Assembly: GCA_026413225.1 (NCBI GenBank)
Contig: CM048553.1
Location: forward strand, 145,117,190-145,181,189
Length of the DNA: 64,000 nt
Direction of reading: 5' to 3'
Source: Otis tarda
Lineage: Eukaryota > Chordata > Aves > Otidiformes > Otididae
Positions within the stretch are counted from its first letter, which is position 1, and each line of letters starts with the position of its first letter. The notes beneath the pieces are model-generated. The model was given only the letters and a program-made list of their open reading frames with translations. It had not been told where the DNA came from and searched no databases. Position numbers and translations under genes: made by a program. Shown piece after piece: positions 12,715 to 26,600 of this stretch.

Positions 12715-15700
12715 AGAGCATATTCTTGTTTAAGCATTGCATCGTACGCATTGTTCACTTACAATTTCACGTCTATATTTTCGTTTGAAGCCAGTGGCAT
12801 TGTTTCATGGAAATGCACGAATCCTTGCCAAAATCAGCCATCTAAGAATAAGGTGGTCATCAAAATAAACTTCCACTCTGGTCATATTTCAAAAAATCCA
12901 GTAGAGCCTAGGACAGCCTGCCAGCACTATAACTCCTTGTTGAAGGCCTTGTAGCACACAGAAGTGCAAAATATAAGTGTTCAGATCTTTGGGGTGAAAT
13001 TCTACCCAAATCATTCCAGTCCACAGAAATATGCAACCTCAACAGAAAGATTTTCTCTGAAATAAAATATTAATGTTGCTATTGATGTACTCACTTTGCC
13101 CAGGCAAGCTTCATCATCAGATGGTCTTAATTGAGTTCTGACACTGAGTCTAAGCAATCTGTATTAAAGAAATAGCAAGAAAACTTGACTTTAGTTTTGG
13201 GAAAATTACATACTTAAAGTGTTTGAGTGTCAGCCAGAGTGATTTTACATTAAGTGAAAGCTGCTGGGAGAAAAAGAAAATTGAGAATATCTCAAAGTTA
13301 CTCAGTCACCTCCATTCATTGCACATTTTAAGAAAAGAAACTTTGTTGATCATAAATAAACTACTATCTGTTAAATGAGACTCCTCTATATTCCTGATTG
13401 GTATGATATTTTAAAGAAAACTTGCTTCTTATCCACATAAATATCAGGAAAAGTTCAAATTACTATTCTGCCTCTACGAAATGTTCATTTTCTGTTTTCC
13501 CCCATCCAGAATAACTTTGAAAGACTACGTAGTACTTAAGACTTCTAGAAGTTAGTTTTTTAGGTTTTCTAGAGGTTTTACTTGCAGAACCCATGTCCAA
13601 ATGAGGGTTGGGTGGTCTAAAGTTTACTCAGCACCCAGATGTTATATGGTTTCCAGAACTTCTGTGGTTGAATTTAGATATTTCCTTTTTTTTTTTTTAT
13701 TCTGAGCACTAAATCATTATTACAGATTATTCAGGAAGTAATGGAAAACTGTTAGCTTCAGCATGATATAATAATATAATAAAGGTTGAATTACAATTTC
13801 TTTGACATTTAAAATGTCACTATGTACATTTTTAATTATTTCTACATTAGGCACTCATAAATATATATGCTCATTTGTGGCAACCAGACGGTTTCAAAAC
13901 CATTGGTTGTTCATCATGGATGTCCACATGAACCTCCTGCATCCCACAGGAAAGTAAGTAAATCTTCTGTCCTTTACTGCTTACCATCAATGAGCTCTTC
14001 CAGTGGTTTTCTGTTTGGTTAAGCATTTCATTACATCTTAGCTTTGTGTTGCCTAAGTTCACCTAAATTATAGGAAAATTAGAATGATGGAAGGCAGATT
14101 GCAAAGAAAAAGCTAAATTCTTATGTTTATATTATTTTTGAACTAAACTGCCAGTTATGTTTGCTTGCAAATATGCAGTTCCAGGAGGGCCCCAATGGTG
14201 GAAGCCATCTGCAGCAGAGGCTTAGGGACTCAAAGTTTCAAAAACATCCAAGGATTTCTTTCTGTGGGATACTCTTAATTTTAACTTGCTGTTACTTCTC
14301 TTTCTATACAGAAACAACAATGACAGAGAAATAGTATACTAGTTCTGTTTAGTTTTATATATCTGATAGCAAAAATTAGCGAATTGCAATGGAATCTTCC
14401 ACAGTTAGAGAGTCTGGCCACAAGATACTTTTCACTATCTTACCCCGCCATTTGTGTAAGGTTAGACATCTGTGTTGGCCAAACTTTTAAAAAATCAGGT
14501 TGACTGTAGTAGTATCAAACCTAATCATGCCATCTGTCTTACCTCAATATAATACACAAAAGCATTAGGAGCCTATGAAAGCATTCATAGCAATCAGAAA
14601 ACTGAACAGAAAGGCCAATGAGAAATTCCAGAGCCAAGATGTAGGTGAAGTTTTTTCCATCTCCCAGACTTAGTTATCTAACTCACTGTTCTGAGAAGGA
14701 GAATCACAGTCCAAACACACTTAGTAAGGCATCCTTTAGGTTCTGACAAACAGCTCACTCCCTCAAAGTGCAGCAAAAAAAAAAGGACATTTTTACACAT
14801 AATAGCTGGGCAGCTGGGATATGTGTTGTGAAAGTGAGATACCTAAGTGCAGGTCCAGCCCTGTCTATTGATGTCAAATCTATATCTCACATCTCCAAGG
14901 ATTCCCTGGGTTAAGTTGGATAGGGCTAAGCGTTTCTTCTCCTAGTAAAGATGGACTACAGCAAAGTGCAGCAAATTGCAAAATAAAGGCTTTGAGAATT
15001 TTGTAGGAAAAGGATAGATTGAGGCAGAAATAGGCAGCACTTTTCTGAAGATTACACACTTCTGGGTCAGGGATGGGTTTGAAACATAGTGGTTCCAGTA
15101 CTATTACCATCTTCTATACGTATTTCTTAGTTTTGCCTTGAGACTTTTTTTCTAGAAGGGGGAAAACCAAATCACTATTATTTTGACTTTTTTTTCAATG
15201 TGGATATGTTCATTTGCTTACTCATGAAACTAAATGACTGGAGCACAACTGAAAAAAAAAATCCTTAGTTTTCATCTGAAGTATTTTAATCTCTCTCAGT
15301 TGTTCCTACATGAACCAAAAATTAAGTCTTGGGAAAAATCTGCCATTTTAACCTTAATTTGAAAGGAAAAATTGTGTCTGAATTAACAGATGACCTCATG
15401 GTTTCTCAAGCTCCTCATTCGGTTCCTACAAGTACTGAGAGTACCATCTTCTGAGGGCAGAGCACCTACCTATATTGAAGTTCTCAGATTTGAATGATCA
15501 TCCTGAATCAGTTCAGGAATCCAGAGTACCTCCACTATGTCTGACACTCCTATTCCACAGTCTGACACCTCCATCTGTTTAAAAAAATAAAAGGAAACAT
15601 GTCCTTTCATACACTTCATGTCACTTTCCTCTGTTAGTAGTTTCGTCTTTCTGTCTCGGGATGACTTTTCTCTTTGTAAAACCACAGGACTAGGAGGACA

Positions 15701-18035
15701 ACAGATCAGTGCAGACACCTAGATCACCCACATGTACACGCATACACATGCCAAAATCACCTTTGAAGAATAGTCAGATCTGGAGCTATCAGAGATAACA
15801 CTGCTCACCTGGCTGTTATGGTCCAAACTTTCTAAGGCACATTATTTGTGGTTTCATTCTCTTTACTCAGTACTGTCTGCAATGTTAGCCCAAAAGCAAC
15901 AATCCCTTGATTATTCATTGCAGCTTCCAGGAGGCCAGCTGCCACTTCTGCCACTGAGTCATAAGTATTAGACTTTATTAGGCTTGAGTACGCATGATGC
16001 CTTGCTTGGCATAGTCACATCTGTGTCATGAAAATTAATGAAAAAATATTTTTAGATCATTTATTGATTCACTGATTTAACTCATTCACTCATTTAAACA
16101 TCTCTCTTCTTTCACGTTCTATGTCATTTTTCCTAGTTACAAAGAATGAACTAGCTTTGCAGAAATACTCGACTCAATCTTTGGCTGTGATTTTACAAAG
16201 TATCTCTATGGGTAGGTCCCTTTACTGAATAAGGGACTTAGATACTATAAGCCCTTCCTAGCAGTCCCAAAACAGAAATTGTACTTTTCCACTGTACTTT
16301 TCCACTCCAGACTCACCAGATATAGCACACATCATATTCGTAGTTTCAAAACAGCTGTCAACAATGCGTGCCAGAATCTCAGTTGCCTTGGCACTCAAAT
16401 GGTATTTCACATGACATAAAAGTGGCAACATAAAATTAAAGGAATAATGGCACATAGTGCTACAGAAATATCTAATGGATTGATGCAAGAGTAAATCAGA
16501 TTGCAGGCGTCTTCCGTGGCACTCTTTTCCATTTGCCAGTTCAATGGAAGTACTTATGTCTAGGACTATCTTTCCCCACAAATGTCTTTCAGCTCTCATT
16601 TTGTAATTTTGGCATTGGTATATATTCCTTTTTTTTTCTCAATTCTGGTATCAGATTATGTTTATTCTTTCAATTCCTGTTGAAGAAATCATATCCAAGG
16701 TAGGATTATTTCTTCAGTCATCTATTAAAATCAGCTTATTTCTGCCTTCCCAGAAACTTATCACATTGGTGAAAACATTGAGATAACCTAGCTTGTTTGT
16801 TACACATCTGGAGGAAGACATTTACAATCAACGATCTGAAGTTCCAGAACAGCTCCTCAGCAGAAGCGGAAACAAAAAATTCGGGTGTAATGCAGGTTTT
16901 GCTACTGAACAGGAGTTACCTCCAGGAGTCAGAAGGCTCCTTTGAGGTGTGTTTGCTATGTTCCTGTATTATTCCTTCAGGTACAGGAGCAGAATCTATC
17001 TTCATAGATGAGTTTATTCCTGTTAAGTATCCGAGTATGGACTAGCACATCCAATGCAGAGCCGATTAGCCAAACTTAGCAGCAGGAGTCTATATTGGAG
17101 TGTTTGAAGTCCTCCAGAGAGCAGCCAGTCATACAGCTGGGTAGCCTGATTTCAGTCTGTTGTTTGTCTCCCCCTCATCACTCTTTTGGTGTCAAACAGA
17201 AGCCAGCTGGCTGGTCCATCCTCCTTCAGTTCAAAGTTACTTTCGCGAGTACGAGAATAACACGGTACTCCCTCCAAGAGGCCCAGTGGCTGTCTTTCTC
17301 CAGTCAGGCTTAAAGGGCCTGCCAAAGAATTCAAAGAACATCTTGTTTTACAACCATAGAAAGAAACACAAAAAAAATTATTCCCCTTCACATGCCAGAG
17401 TTGATACTTTTTATCTACAAAACCTGTAGGACATGGCACAGCCATCTCTCCTTTGCCTTCCCCTTCTTTGTCATGTGCATGCCATTCAGGGTGAACTTTG
17501 TACAGATGTGTGCAATGCCATTTTAATGGACTTCAGTTCAGCTGAGTGCCCCAGGAGGCAGAGAACTGAGGTCAGAAACTGTGATTGGGCAAAGCTGCCC
17601 ATGCAAGCCCTGGCATCAGTATTCGGGGAGTCAGGCCCTAAACCGGAGGTGCAGGAGGTGCTCATGGTTCTGAGCAGTTCACCATTGCTCTAGTGGGCAG
17701 AGGCGTTTCGAGTGATGGTTTCCCAGTTAAACTCTTAGGAACAAGGAAAATGCTGTTCTCAACAGAAGGACCAAGTATCTCCTTGTCAACATATTCAAGA
17801 CAAGTCTAAGACCAGCTGAAAAAGCATATTCATAAAGAAGGAATAAAGATGTCTTGTACGATGTGTTCCAGCTTTTCTGCTAGATGTTCTTTTCTCCAGC
17901 AATAATCTCATGATTGAAGCAGCAAGAGGTTCAGAATAACCCACTGAACAGTTTCCTGTATTGCTTAACATGATCTTTTGGACTGCAGTCCAATGTAGCT
18001 GCAGTGCTCATGAAGGTCTCGTCCTTACCCACAGT
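12715..18035. other. Intergenic, nothing recognised
   Basis: No domain-bearing frame. The longest minus frame here (16258-16599) has no recognisable homology. There is a small 14-bp tandem duplication near 16277-16306 (two TGTACTTTTCCACT units). Confidence 0.65.
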
Positions 18036-19165
18036 TGTAGTTTAGCCCTGCTCGGGACCAAGCTACGCAGTCTCTCACTTACTCCTCCCACCTCCCAAGG
18101 GAATGGGAGAGAGATAATATAACAAAAAGGCTCGAGGTTTGAGACAAGGACAGGGAGAGATCATTCAAGTTACTGTTATGGGCAAAACAGACTTTGGGAA
18201 AACAATTTATTTATTATTATTAAGAAAACCAAAGCAGGATAATAAGGAAGAGAACAAAAACAACTTCCTCCCACTCCTCCCTCTTCCCAGGCTTAACTTT
18301 ATTTCAATTATCTCTCAATTATCTCTACCTCCTTCCCTCTCTGAGCGGCACAGCGTGGAATAGGGAATGGGGGTTATGGTCAGTTAATTACACGTCGCTT
18401 TCCGCTGCTCCCTCCTCCTCCTCGGAAGAACTCCTCACATTCCTCCCCTGCTCCAGGGTGGGGTCCCTCCCATCGGCTACAGTCCTTTATGAACTGCTCT
18501 GGCGTGGGGTCCTTTTTCATAGGGTGCAGTCCCTCAGGAACGGCTGCCCCAGCCCGGGCCCTGCACGGGGCCACAGCCTCCTTCAGGCATCCGTCTGCCC
18601 CGACGTCGGGTCCTCCACGGTCTGCAGAGGAATCTTGGCCAGGAGCTGCATTACTCCTCCCCCTCCTTCTGAACTGACCTTGGCATCTGCAGCCGTTCCT
18701 CTGACAAGAAATTCTTCACAATCGGCTCAGGCAGACACCTGTCAGGTTCTCTTCACTTCTCTCAGCTGGGCTGGGCCGAATCAGGCCCAGACGGCCGCCT
18801 GGCGGGAGGCCAGAGGGTGATGGCTGCAAGGCCCACAAGGCTCGCGCCTCCCCCTCTCTGCCTCCACTTCACTTCTGCTTCTTCACTTCTTCTTCTTCTT
18901 TTTTTTTTGTTTTTTATTTTTTTCCCCGTCTTAAATATGTTATCACAGAGACATTATCACTGAACATTATGTCACCGATTGGCTCAGCCCTGGCCATTGG
19001 CGGGTCTGCCCTAGGCCCAGCTGAGTCCACCGGAGAAATGGGAATCTTCTAGCAGCTTCTTAGAGAAGCTGTCACCATAGCCCCCCACTCACTAAACAAA
19101 ACCAACACACCCATCCAATATTTGTTTACAGGACCCAATACATAATATAACACCATTGTGTTACA
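18036..19165 (-). mobile_element. ERV long terminal repeat (avian), antisense, about 1.1 kb
   Basis: The block matches from memory a common bird retroviral LTR read in reverse. It has a GGCTCGAGGTTTGAGACAAG segment, a serially repeated GC-rich part built on GGGTCC...GGGTGCAGTCC-type units (about 18460-18660), a TGACCTTGGCATCTGCAG word and a GATTGGCTCAGCCCTGGCC segment near the 5' end. On the minus strand the outer ends would be TGTAAC...CTACA, fitting TG...CA termini, but the ends are approximate and I see no clear target-site duplication. An AATAAATAAA-type signal (minus strand) lies near 18205. No gag, pol or env is next to it, so it is probably a solo LTR. Confidence 0.72.
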
Positions 19166-19386
19166 GCTGAAAAAGGGGGCTGTTATTTTATGATTGCTGG
19201 TTGTGACTTTGAAAAAAAGTATTTTAAGAAGACAAACGTTTAAGATAGTTGTGCTGCAGCTGATGCACATTTGATGTGGTTTGTGAAAAGAGAGAGAGGG
19301 CCCTTCTCAGTCAAGAGCCATGGGCCAGAAAACTCCTCATCCCAAAAATTCAGAACACAGATGAACAGCAGCAGCAGATGAAATCT

Positions 19387-19842
19387 TTGAGGGCCACAAA
19401 GATGATCAGAGGGCTGGAGCACCTCTCCTATGAGGACAGGCTGAGAGAGTTGGGGCTGTTCAGCCTGAAGAAGAGGAGGCTCCGGGGAGACCTGATAGCA
19501 GTCTTCCAATACCTCAAGGGGGCCTACAGGAAAGATGGGGAGAAGCTGTTCAGTAGGGCCTGTTGTGATAGGACAAGGGGTAATGGGTTTAAATTAGAAG
19601 GAGGTAGGTTTAGATTAGATATTAGAAAAAAATTTTTTACAATGAGAGTTGTAGAGCACTGGAACAGGTTGCCCAGAGAGGTGGTGGATGCCCCATCCCT
19701 GGAAATGTTCAAGGCCAGGCTGGATGAGGCTCTGAGCAACCTGATCTAGTCAGGGATGTCCCTGCTTCTTGCAGGGGGGTTGGACTAGATGACCTTTGAA
19801 GGTCCCTTCCAACTCTAACCATTCTATGATTCTATGATTCTA
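19387..19842 (+). mobile_element. CR1 LINE, 5'-truncated copy with open ORF2 C-terminus
   Basis: Sense CR1 starting at GAGGGCCACAAAGATGATCA. The reading frame stays open to the natural ORF2 stop near 19749. It carries the typical C-terminal motifs [27 protein letters not shown] and [20 protein letters not shown]. The 3' UTR ends in two ATTCTATG-type octamers. The endonuclease and reverse transcriptase domains are missing, so it cannot move itself. The intact frame indicates a fairly young insertion. Confidence 0.93.
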
Positions 19843-20141
19843 AATGAGCACACACTCAGAAAAGTGTTTTTAAAAACCTTCTGCAATGAATTGTTTTCTC
19901 AGTTAGGCCTACTGTGAAAAATTTAGACTTCTTTCTCCTTTCCTCCCCCTGAGAAAAGATTTACACAGGTTTTAAGCAGTGATAAATAGTACAGTTGCCA
20001 TAATGCCTTAGTTTTGATTGATTGTGATGTGTATTGTATGTGGTATGTTATATGCTTTTTTTCCTGACACTGGTTTCCTGTCATTAGTCAAATGTCATTT
20101 CATCTGGAACCATGGCTGAATTTCCATATGAAAGGTAAGGA

Positions 20142-20656
20142 CTCCAGCTCTGGAGCCTGCAACCTAAGAAGGACATGGACCAGTTGGAGAGGGTCCAGAG
20201 GAGGGCCATGAACATGATCAGAGGGCTGGAACACCTCTGCTATGAGGACAGGCGGAGAGAGTTGGGGCTTTTCAGCGTGGAGAAGAGAAGGCTCAGGGGA
20301 GACCTGGTAGTGGCCTTCCAGTACCTAAAGAGGGCCTACAGGAAAGACAGAGAAAAACTCTTCAGTAGGGCCTGTTGTGACAGGATGAGGTGTAATGGTT
20401 TTAAAGTAGAGGGAGGTAGATCTAGATTAGTTATTAGGAAGAAATCTTTTACAATGAGGGTGGTAGAACACTGGAACAGGTTTTCCAGAGAGGTGGTACA
20501 TGCCCCATCCCTGGAAACATACAAGGCCAGGTTGGACGGGGTTCTGATCAACTTGATCTGGTTGAAGATGTCCCTGCTCTTTGCAGGGAGGTTGGACTAG
20601 ATGACCTTTGAAGGTCCCTTCCAACCCTAACCATTCTATGATTCTATGATTCTATG
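20142..20656 (+). mobile_element. CR1 LINE, 5'-truncated copy, sense strand
   Basis: It starts further upstream in the element (CTCCAGCTCTGGAGC, then GACCAGTTGGAGAGGGTCCA) than the neighbouring copy, continues through the ORF2 C-terminus and ends in three ATTCTATG-type units. It lies about 300 bp downstream of the 19.4 kb copy in the same orientation. Different truncation points and unrelated flanks argue for two separate insertions rather than one duplication. Confidence 0.92.
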
Positions 20657-23600
20657 GCTGATGAAAAGGATAGGCCAATCATGTTTTCATGTGGGTGAAA
20701 ATCAGGAGGAAATTAATTTCAGTATAATTGCTCTATGTTTACATCAGTGTCACTTAAAGTAGAATGTAATGCTGTACGCATTCCTAGTTAGAAATAGTTG
20801 GTTAAATACAGTGCTTCTTACCAGATATAGTGACTGTCACATACATGGAAATGTGCGTGCTTGCTTGGAGGACAGTAAGGTGATGGCACTGAAAGACTCA
20901 TTTTACCTTCCTGTCTGGCACAGGGCTCAGAGGGTTAAATGTATATCTCTGCTAAGCCCAGATCTACCCTGTCTGTGACAGTAACAGCTTTGGTCTGATG
21001 AGACTGTCAGTGGTTGTGGTGTCATGGTCACATTCCAGTGTCGTCATCCTGCGCTCAAGAGCAAACTGTTCACAGAAATCATAGGAGAAAAGGAATATGA
21101 GAGGCTTGTGTCTGATTTGACTGTAGGGACTTTGTATGTGGTTGATTTTCATCCCATTGTAAAACTTTCTGTATCATAGAAAAGATGTTGAAAAGCAAAA
21201 CAATAAATCAGATTCTGTGCATAAACTATTTACTGGAGAGATGGAAATCACTCATGCTGGGATTACCTGTTACAACAGATACAGATGCTGCAGTAAGCCT
21301 TTTCAAAGATTACCCAAGCACAGACATCTCAGGGAGCACGGCAGCATATGTGCTTAGTAATGGTGAATGTAGTTTGGCGCACCTATAATGGTAATTAAAG
21401 AAGAAGACATTACAGGCTATGGCTCCTGATGAGATACTACTTTCCTGGGGTGTGCTGGAAGTCACAAGGCCAAAGGCCAAGTGACTTCATGCTTCTCAGA
21501 AGAGGCCATGACACAGATCCTGGAATGGCACGTGGAAATTTGAAAAACATCTTACGTGGGCAGAGGCCTCCTACAAACACCAGTGTGAGCCCCAGGACAT
21601 TTTTCACTTATGATTGTTAATTTAATAAGCTGGCACATGTCTCTGAATAATTAGGGACAGATATTCAGCTATTACTTGTAGATTACCCCAATACAATCAC
21701 ATAGTTTGATGCCTGTCTTTCTACAGCCTTTTTAGATCATCAAAACAGGCTTTTTAATACCCATTTAGAGAATTCTAAGTGGCAGCCTGTAGAAGCTCAA
21801 GTCTGATTCTCGATAACCTTGATAAACATGCACATCGCTTACATGAAGGAGGATCCTTTCTTAGAACTGATGTTTTAAAGATTAAGTTACAGAAAAACTG
21901 CAGTCCATATGGGCAGCACAAAGTAAGTAAAACCAAACACAGCCCAAAGTGTAGTAATATCAGAAGAGCAATAATTTGAAATGAGGTGGTTTGTTACAAA
22001 CCGCAGCCTATGTGGAACACAAGTCCAATTCAACTTCTTTCTCCCCAGCCCTGGAAGGTTTGAGGCTCAATTACTTATGCTCTGTACAATGCTGTGAGAT
22101 CCTCAGGTAGTGCTCTGTAAAACAGCAATTCTATTTCATCTGCTATCAGGAAATGATACAGGAATGCTTGTCTGAAGCGTAGAAATTAGGAGACACTGGC
22201 AAAGGTGAGCTGGACATCTAGGAGTCTGGGCATTAGTAAAGGTCAACAAGCAATGAGTATATAGTTATGTCTTCCATAACATACCTCAACTTCCAATGAG
22301 AACAAGGTATTGTAGCAAATCGTTAGCACTAGTGGAGTTCTGCCGCTTTGTACCAATAGAGGATGATGGCCATTCTACCTTCTTAATAAAAATAAAGATT
22401 TCCTTGTAAATTCAAAATGTGATGATTGCTAGGAAAAATAAATGCATTTGATTTTTCAAGGTCTTTCTTTCAGTAGTAAGACAATCACGGTACACACAAA
22501 AAAAAAATCTAAACAGTACAGTGTTAGAATGTAATTAATATACATCTATCTGAGCATTAAAAATTAAAGAAAAAAAGAAAGTAGTACAGTACAAGGCTCC
22601 ATCAAGTCCATGAGGATCTTCATTATAATAACTGATTAGCTTTGGAAAGCACTGGAATCCATGCAAATGAAAAGGTCTCTGTTGGCTAAGTTGCTGCCTT
22701 TTTTTAAAAAAAAAAAAACTTTATGAAAAAGATACAGCCTAAATTTTCTTCTGATTAGTAGTCACCTAATAACTAGTTCTCCTAAATCTGTTTTCTGTTC
22801 TGCCAGTGCCGAGTGTACTCATTTGCTGGTGAGTGCCGTGAAGCTATAGACCACATTGTTTGAAGAGGCTCCCTTTTTGGAGGACAGGAAGCTTCAAAGT
22901 GGGAGATGTCTCTGTGGAGGTTCGCTACAAATCCCAGAGCCGCTCCAGGTCATTGGTCTGGAGAGAGCTTCATCTATGCAGGGCCTGGACGTTGGGGTGC
23001 ACCACAATGGGGTGCCAGGCACCAGCCATGTGGGACTGGGGAGTCGTTTTCCTGGCTGAATGGTACAAAGAAACCAAACCCTCACTGGAAAAGTATTTCT
23101 TAGGTCTGGAGAGCCTGCTTTTTGTTTATTTAGCTGTATATCATTTTACATTCTTCAGAAATGCAATCACATCTAAGCAGAACAGGCATGGTGTCTTGTG
23201 TTGTACAGATTTTGATGTTGTGTGAGACTTGCAATAAGATGGGAAAATAGGGTGAGAAAATTACCTGCAAGTATTTGCTCGCCTAAAAGAAAAGTATTGA
23301 CAAGTCTGTCATAATGCAATGTTTCCAGAAATACAAAAAGCATTTGTTTTGCCTTGCTACTGGAGCAGGAGCCCAGAAATGAAGAGCTAAGGGGAACCCT
23401 CAACTTGGATGATTTCAGTAACAATGTAAGGCAGCTGAGGGTTTCCCAGATAGGTCCTTCCTCCCTGCTCTGCTACTGACTTACTCTATTGACAGTCTCA
23501 GTTTACTAATTTGTGAAGAAATGGCTGCAACAGTGTTGACCAACTTGTAGTGCTTTTTTCATTATTATCAGGAATTCAAAAATATTTTAACATCGTAGTG

Positions 23601-26600
23601 GAATAAAGCACTAATAGGTCAGGGCAGTTTTTATATGGTATGAAAATAAGGATGTTAATGCTTCTGTTTCAGATTAGTCTTAGAGTAAAAATGAAAAGAA
23701 TGTGCACTACCATCCTTCCTCTTAGGATGGTCAAATGTATTCACCTCTACTTGGAGAAAAAAGCCATGAAATAACCACAAATTGCTTCAGCAAATTACAG
23801 TCTAGACTTGCTGATTTGTTTTAACAACATGAGATATCAAACCCATATGCAAGTATTATTGTAAACTGCTGTTCCTAAATGCCTATAAACGCATTGTCCT
23901 GTAGACTAAGTATCACTGCAGCCAAGTAATTACTTAGATTTAATGTGGAATTTGTAACAGGAAAGGAGTATTCACCGTGTCACTTGCAGTAGTCTGTTTT
24001 TTCTCTTCCCCTGACATCTTTAGACAGAGTGGCTGGGTCATCACTATCATTTGACAGCAATGCAGCTTGCAGAAGATGAGAAGGCTATTTGTGGTTAGGT
24101 AACACCGACACAGACAGTGAGCTGTGTACATCCTAAAGGCAAATGAAACAGGAGTCAGGCTGCATTTAATTTTTAATGCTTTTTTGTGGTTGTCCAAGTT
24201 TATCTTTATAATTCATAGTACCCACAAGATGTACTCATTTCCTTTAGAACAACAGCTGTGGAATGCACGGAGGATTACCTTTGTGGTTTCCCCACAACTG
24301 AGCTTTGCCTCCTTCTAGAAAATCTTGAAAGCTGCCATTGACCACGGTGGTCTCTTTTCCTTTGACAGTCTGCAGTGTTCAGCCAAGCACATATACATCA
24401 AGTAGAGTGCAGTCACAAATTCATAATAATTTCCAATGAAAATAAAATGTGTATGAAACCTTTACTTTTCATCGGCCAAAGTTTTTTACAAACTATTCCT
24501 TATAAAACAGATTGGTACAGCCATTCAAGATTTTCAAACCTAGAAATCTAAAGCTGAAAGCAAAGTTGTCTGATTGTCTCATACCTGTGACAGTGGCTTC
24601 TTGGGCTGAGACTCTTTTTATCAGTGGCTAGTTAACTTTGGAAACTGGAACTATGAAATACATGAGTAACTATGAGTTATTATGAGTAACTGAAATACTG
24701 AATTTCTGTAGTAAATTAGTGGCCTTTGAAGTTCAAAATGAAACAAAAAATCTCACAAAAAGAAAAATATTGTGTAAATCTGGTCCCTACAAGTGAAATA
24801 GTGGAAAGGCGCATTGTCAACATGGAGCCAGTGAAACTAAAACCAAGGCATTACCTCTCCCCCCTCCACTGCAGTGTTGATTTTGTGGTATGTGTTTGTT
24901 CCCTTGTGTTCTGCACACATTGCTCTCATAGAATACACAGGCAGAACAATGAGGCCAAGGTGATATTGTAACCAACACTGCATTCTTGTGCATTTTCTTT
25001 TAAAATGTTCACTGTGTAGTCCAGCATCTGACTAACTGCATTTAGCTCCTGCAGGATTTTTCACCCCCTCCCTCAGGATAAGGCAACAATTTGGGGGATA
25101 AATTTGTTCTGAACATAGCAGGGAGGAATTTGCAGTCTTCTTTACACAATTGCTTTTTCAGTCTCAGCTTTATCAAACTCAGCAGATAAATAATATATGC
25201 CCTTCCCATTTCCTATGTGAGATCATGAGTGAGGATGTGCTTCTTGACAGATGTCCAATGAGTATTTTCAGAAGTGATTTTTCAGTCAAATGTAACCATT
25301 AGAGCTGTCTAGTCAATTTAGCAGTGGCATCTCAGTTTTCAAACTTCAGCCAAGTTTTCTCATAGCTGTCGCTAAAGAAGTCCAGTTAGAACTTCCTAAC
25401 AGGACAAAAGAGCTCTTTTTCTCTGCTTAAAATTAATTCAACACAATTTTTTTACCTTCAGAAAACTAAAAGGAGATGTCTCTCAACCAGGGAAGGAAGA
25501 AAATCAAGATGTTTTGATAGTCAGAAGAGAGGAATGTAAAATGAAAGTAAGTACAGCACAAATCCTAACGTCTATGCTTAGAATTATTACTGACATTTAA
25601 GTACAACATCTTTTGGCATCCATGGGACATCAGTAGTCTTTTGGTTCTCCAAAGGATTTTGGGCAGATCCTCTCCTACAGAAACAAAAGGCATTCATGTT
25701 ATTGAATAAAGATGGAAAATGAGAACAGTAAAAAGACATTGGTAGAGTATCAATGCATCCTGAGTTTGACCTAGATTATAAAAGTTTCTGTTACGTTTGC
25801 TAAGAACTCATATAATTAACTGTATGTAAAAATGCAAGCAGTAAATCCACACAAATTACAAACTAAGAGTTACAAACAGCTCTCATACCATCTCCAGCAA
25901 CCTAAGCTATAATTTCTAAGGAATTTAGACATTCCTTGATTTTTACAGCTATGAAAATGTTAATTTTTATGTTTACTAGCAGGAAGTATCGATACAGTAA
26001 AACACATTCTATCTAAAAATTATCCACTTTAATACGAGTTGGACCATTTAATGTGAACTCCCTGCAAATGTCTAAATATACCACTCCATCATTTTATAAT
26101 AAACTGTGCTTGATGCATCAGGATCACAGCAGAACAAAGTATGACCCCTAGGATGACCTAAGAAACTACTTGTGCTGGTAATATAACATGTTCTCTCTTC
26201 ATAATAAAAATATCAAATTGTCTGAGAGGTAAAAATAGCACACTGTATAGCTTTAGATAACTTAATATTATATTAACACTTTGGGCAGTATTAACATATT
26301 GCGTCTTGCTTCTGATTTACTGGAAAAATGTATTGCAGTGTATTACAAACTCTTGCAATTTATAGAAATAGAAATTAAATTTATTAAGAATAGGATCCAG
26401 TAAATTAAGGACTAAATAAATTCTACACATTATCTGCGGATCTCTTCAATACACAGGTGAACATTAATTCTTTCATGAGATCATACTTACTAGTTTGTCA
26501 TCAGATTGTAAAACATTTTACCTAAACTGTCAATAAATGTAAACCAAAATAAATACTGACTAAAATGAAAGATGATACTGAAGCTAATGATAAATCCCCT

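Noticed and set aside
19818..19842. Short ATTCTATG tandem array taken as a microsatellite
   Set aside because: It is the diagnostic 3' terminus of CR1.
20175..20600. 141-codon open frame
   Set aside because: It is the CR1 ORF2 C-terminus plus 3' UTR; the host-gene reading is excluded by the typical CR1 motifs and octamer end.
19387..20656. The two adjacent CR1 copies as one segmental tandem duplication
   Set aside because: They have different 5' truncation points and the sequence outside the CR1 bodies does not match between copies.
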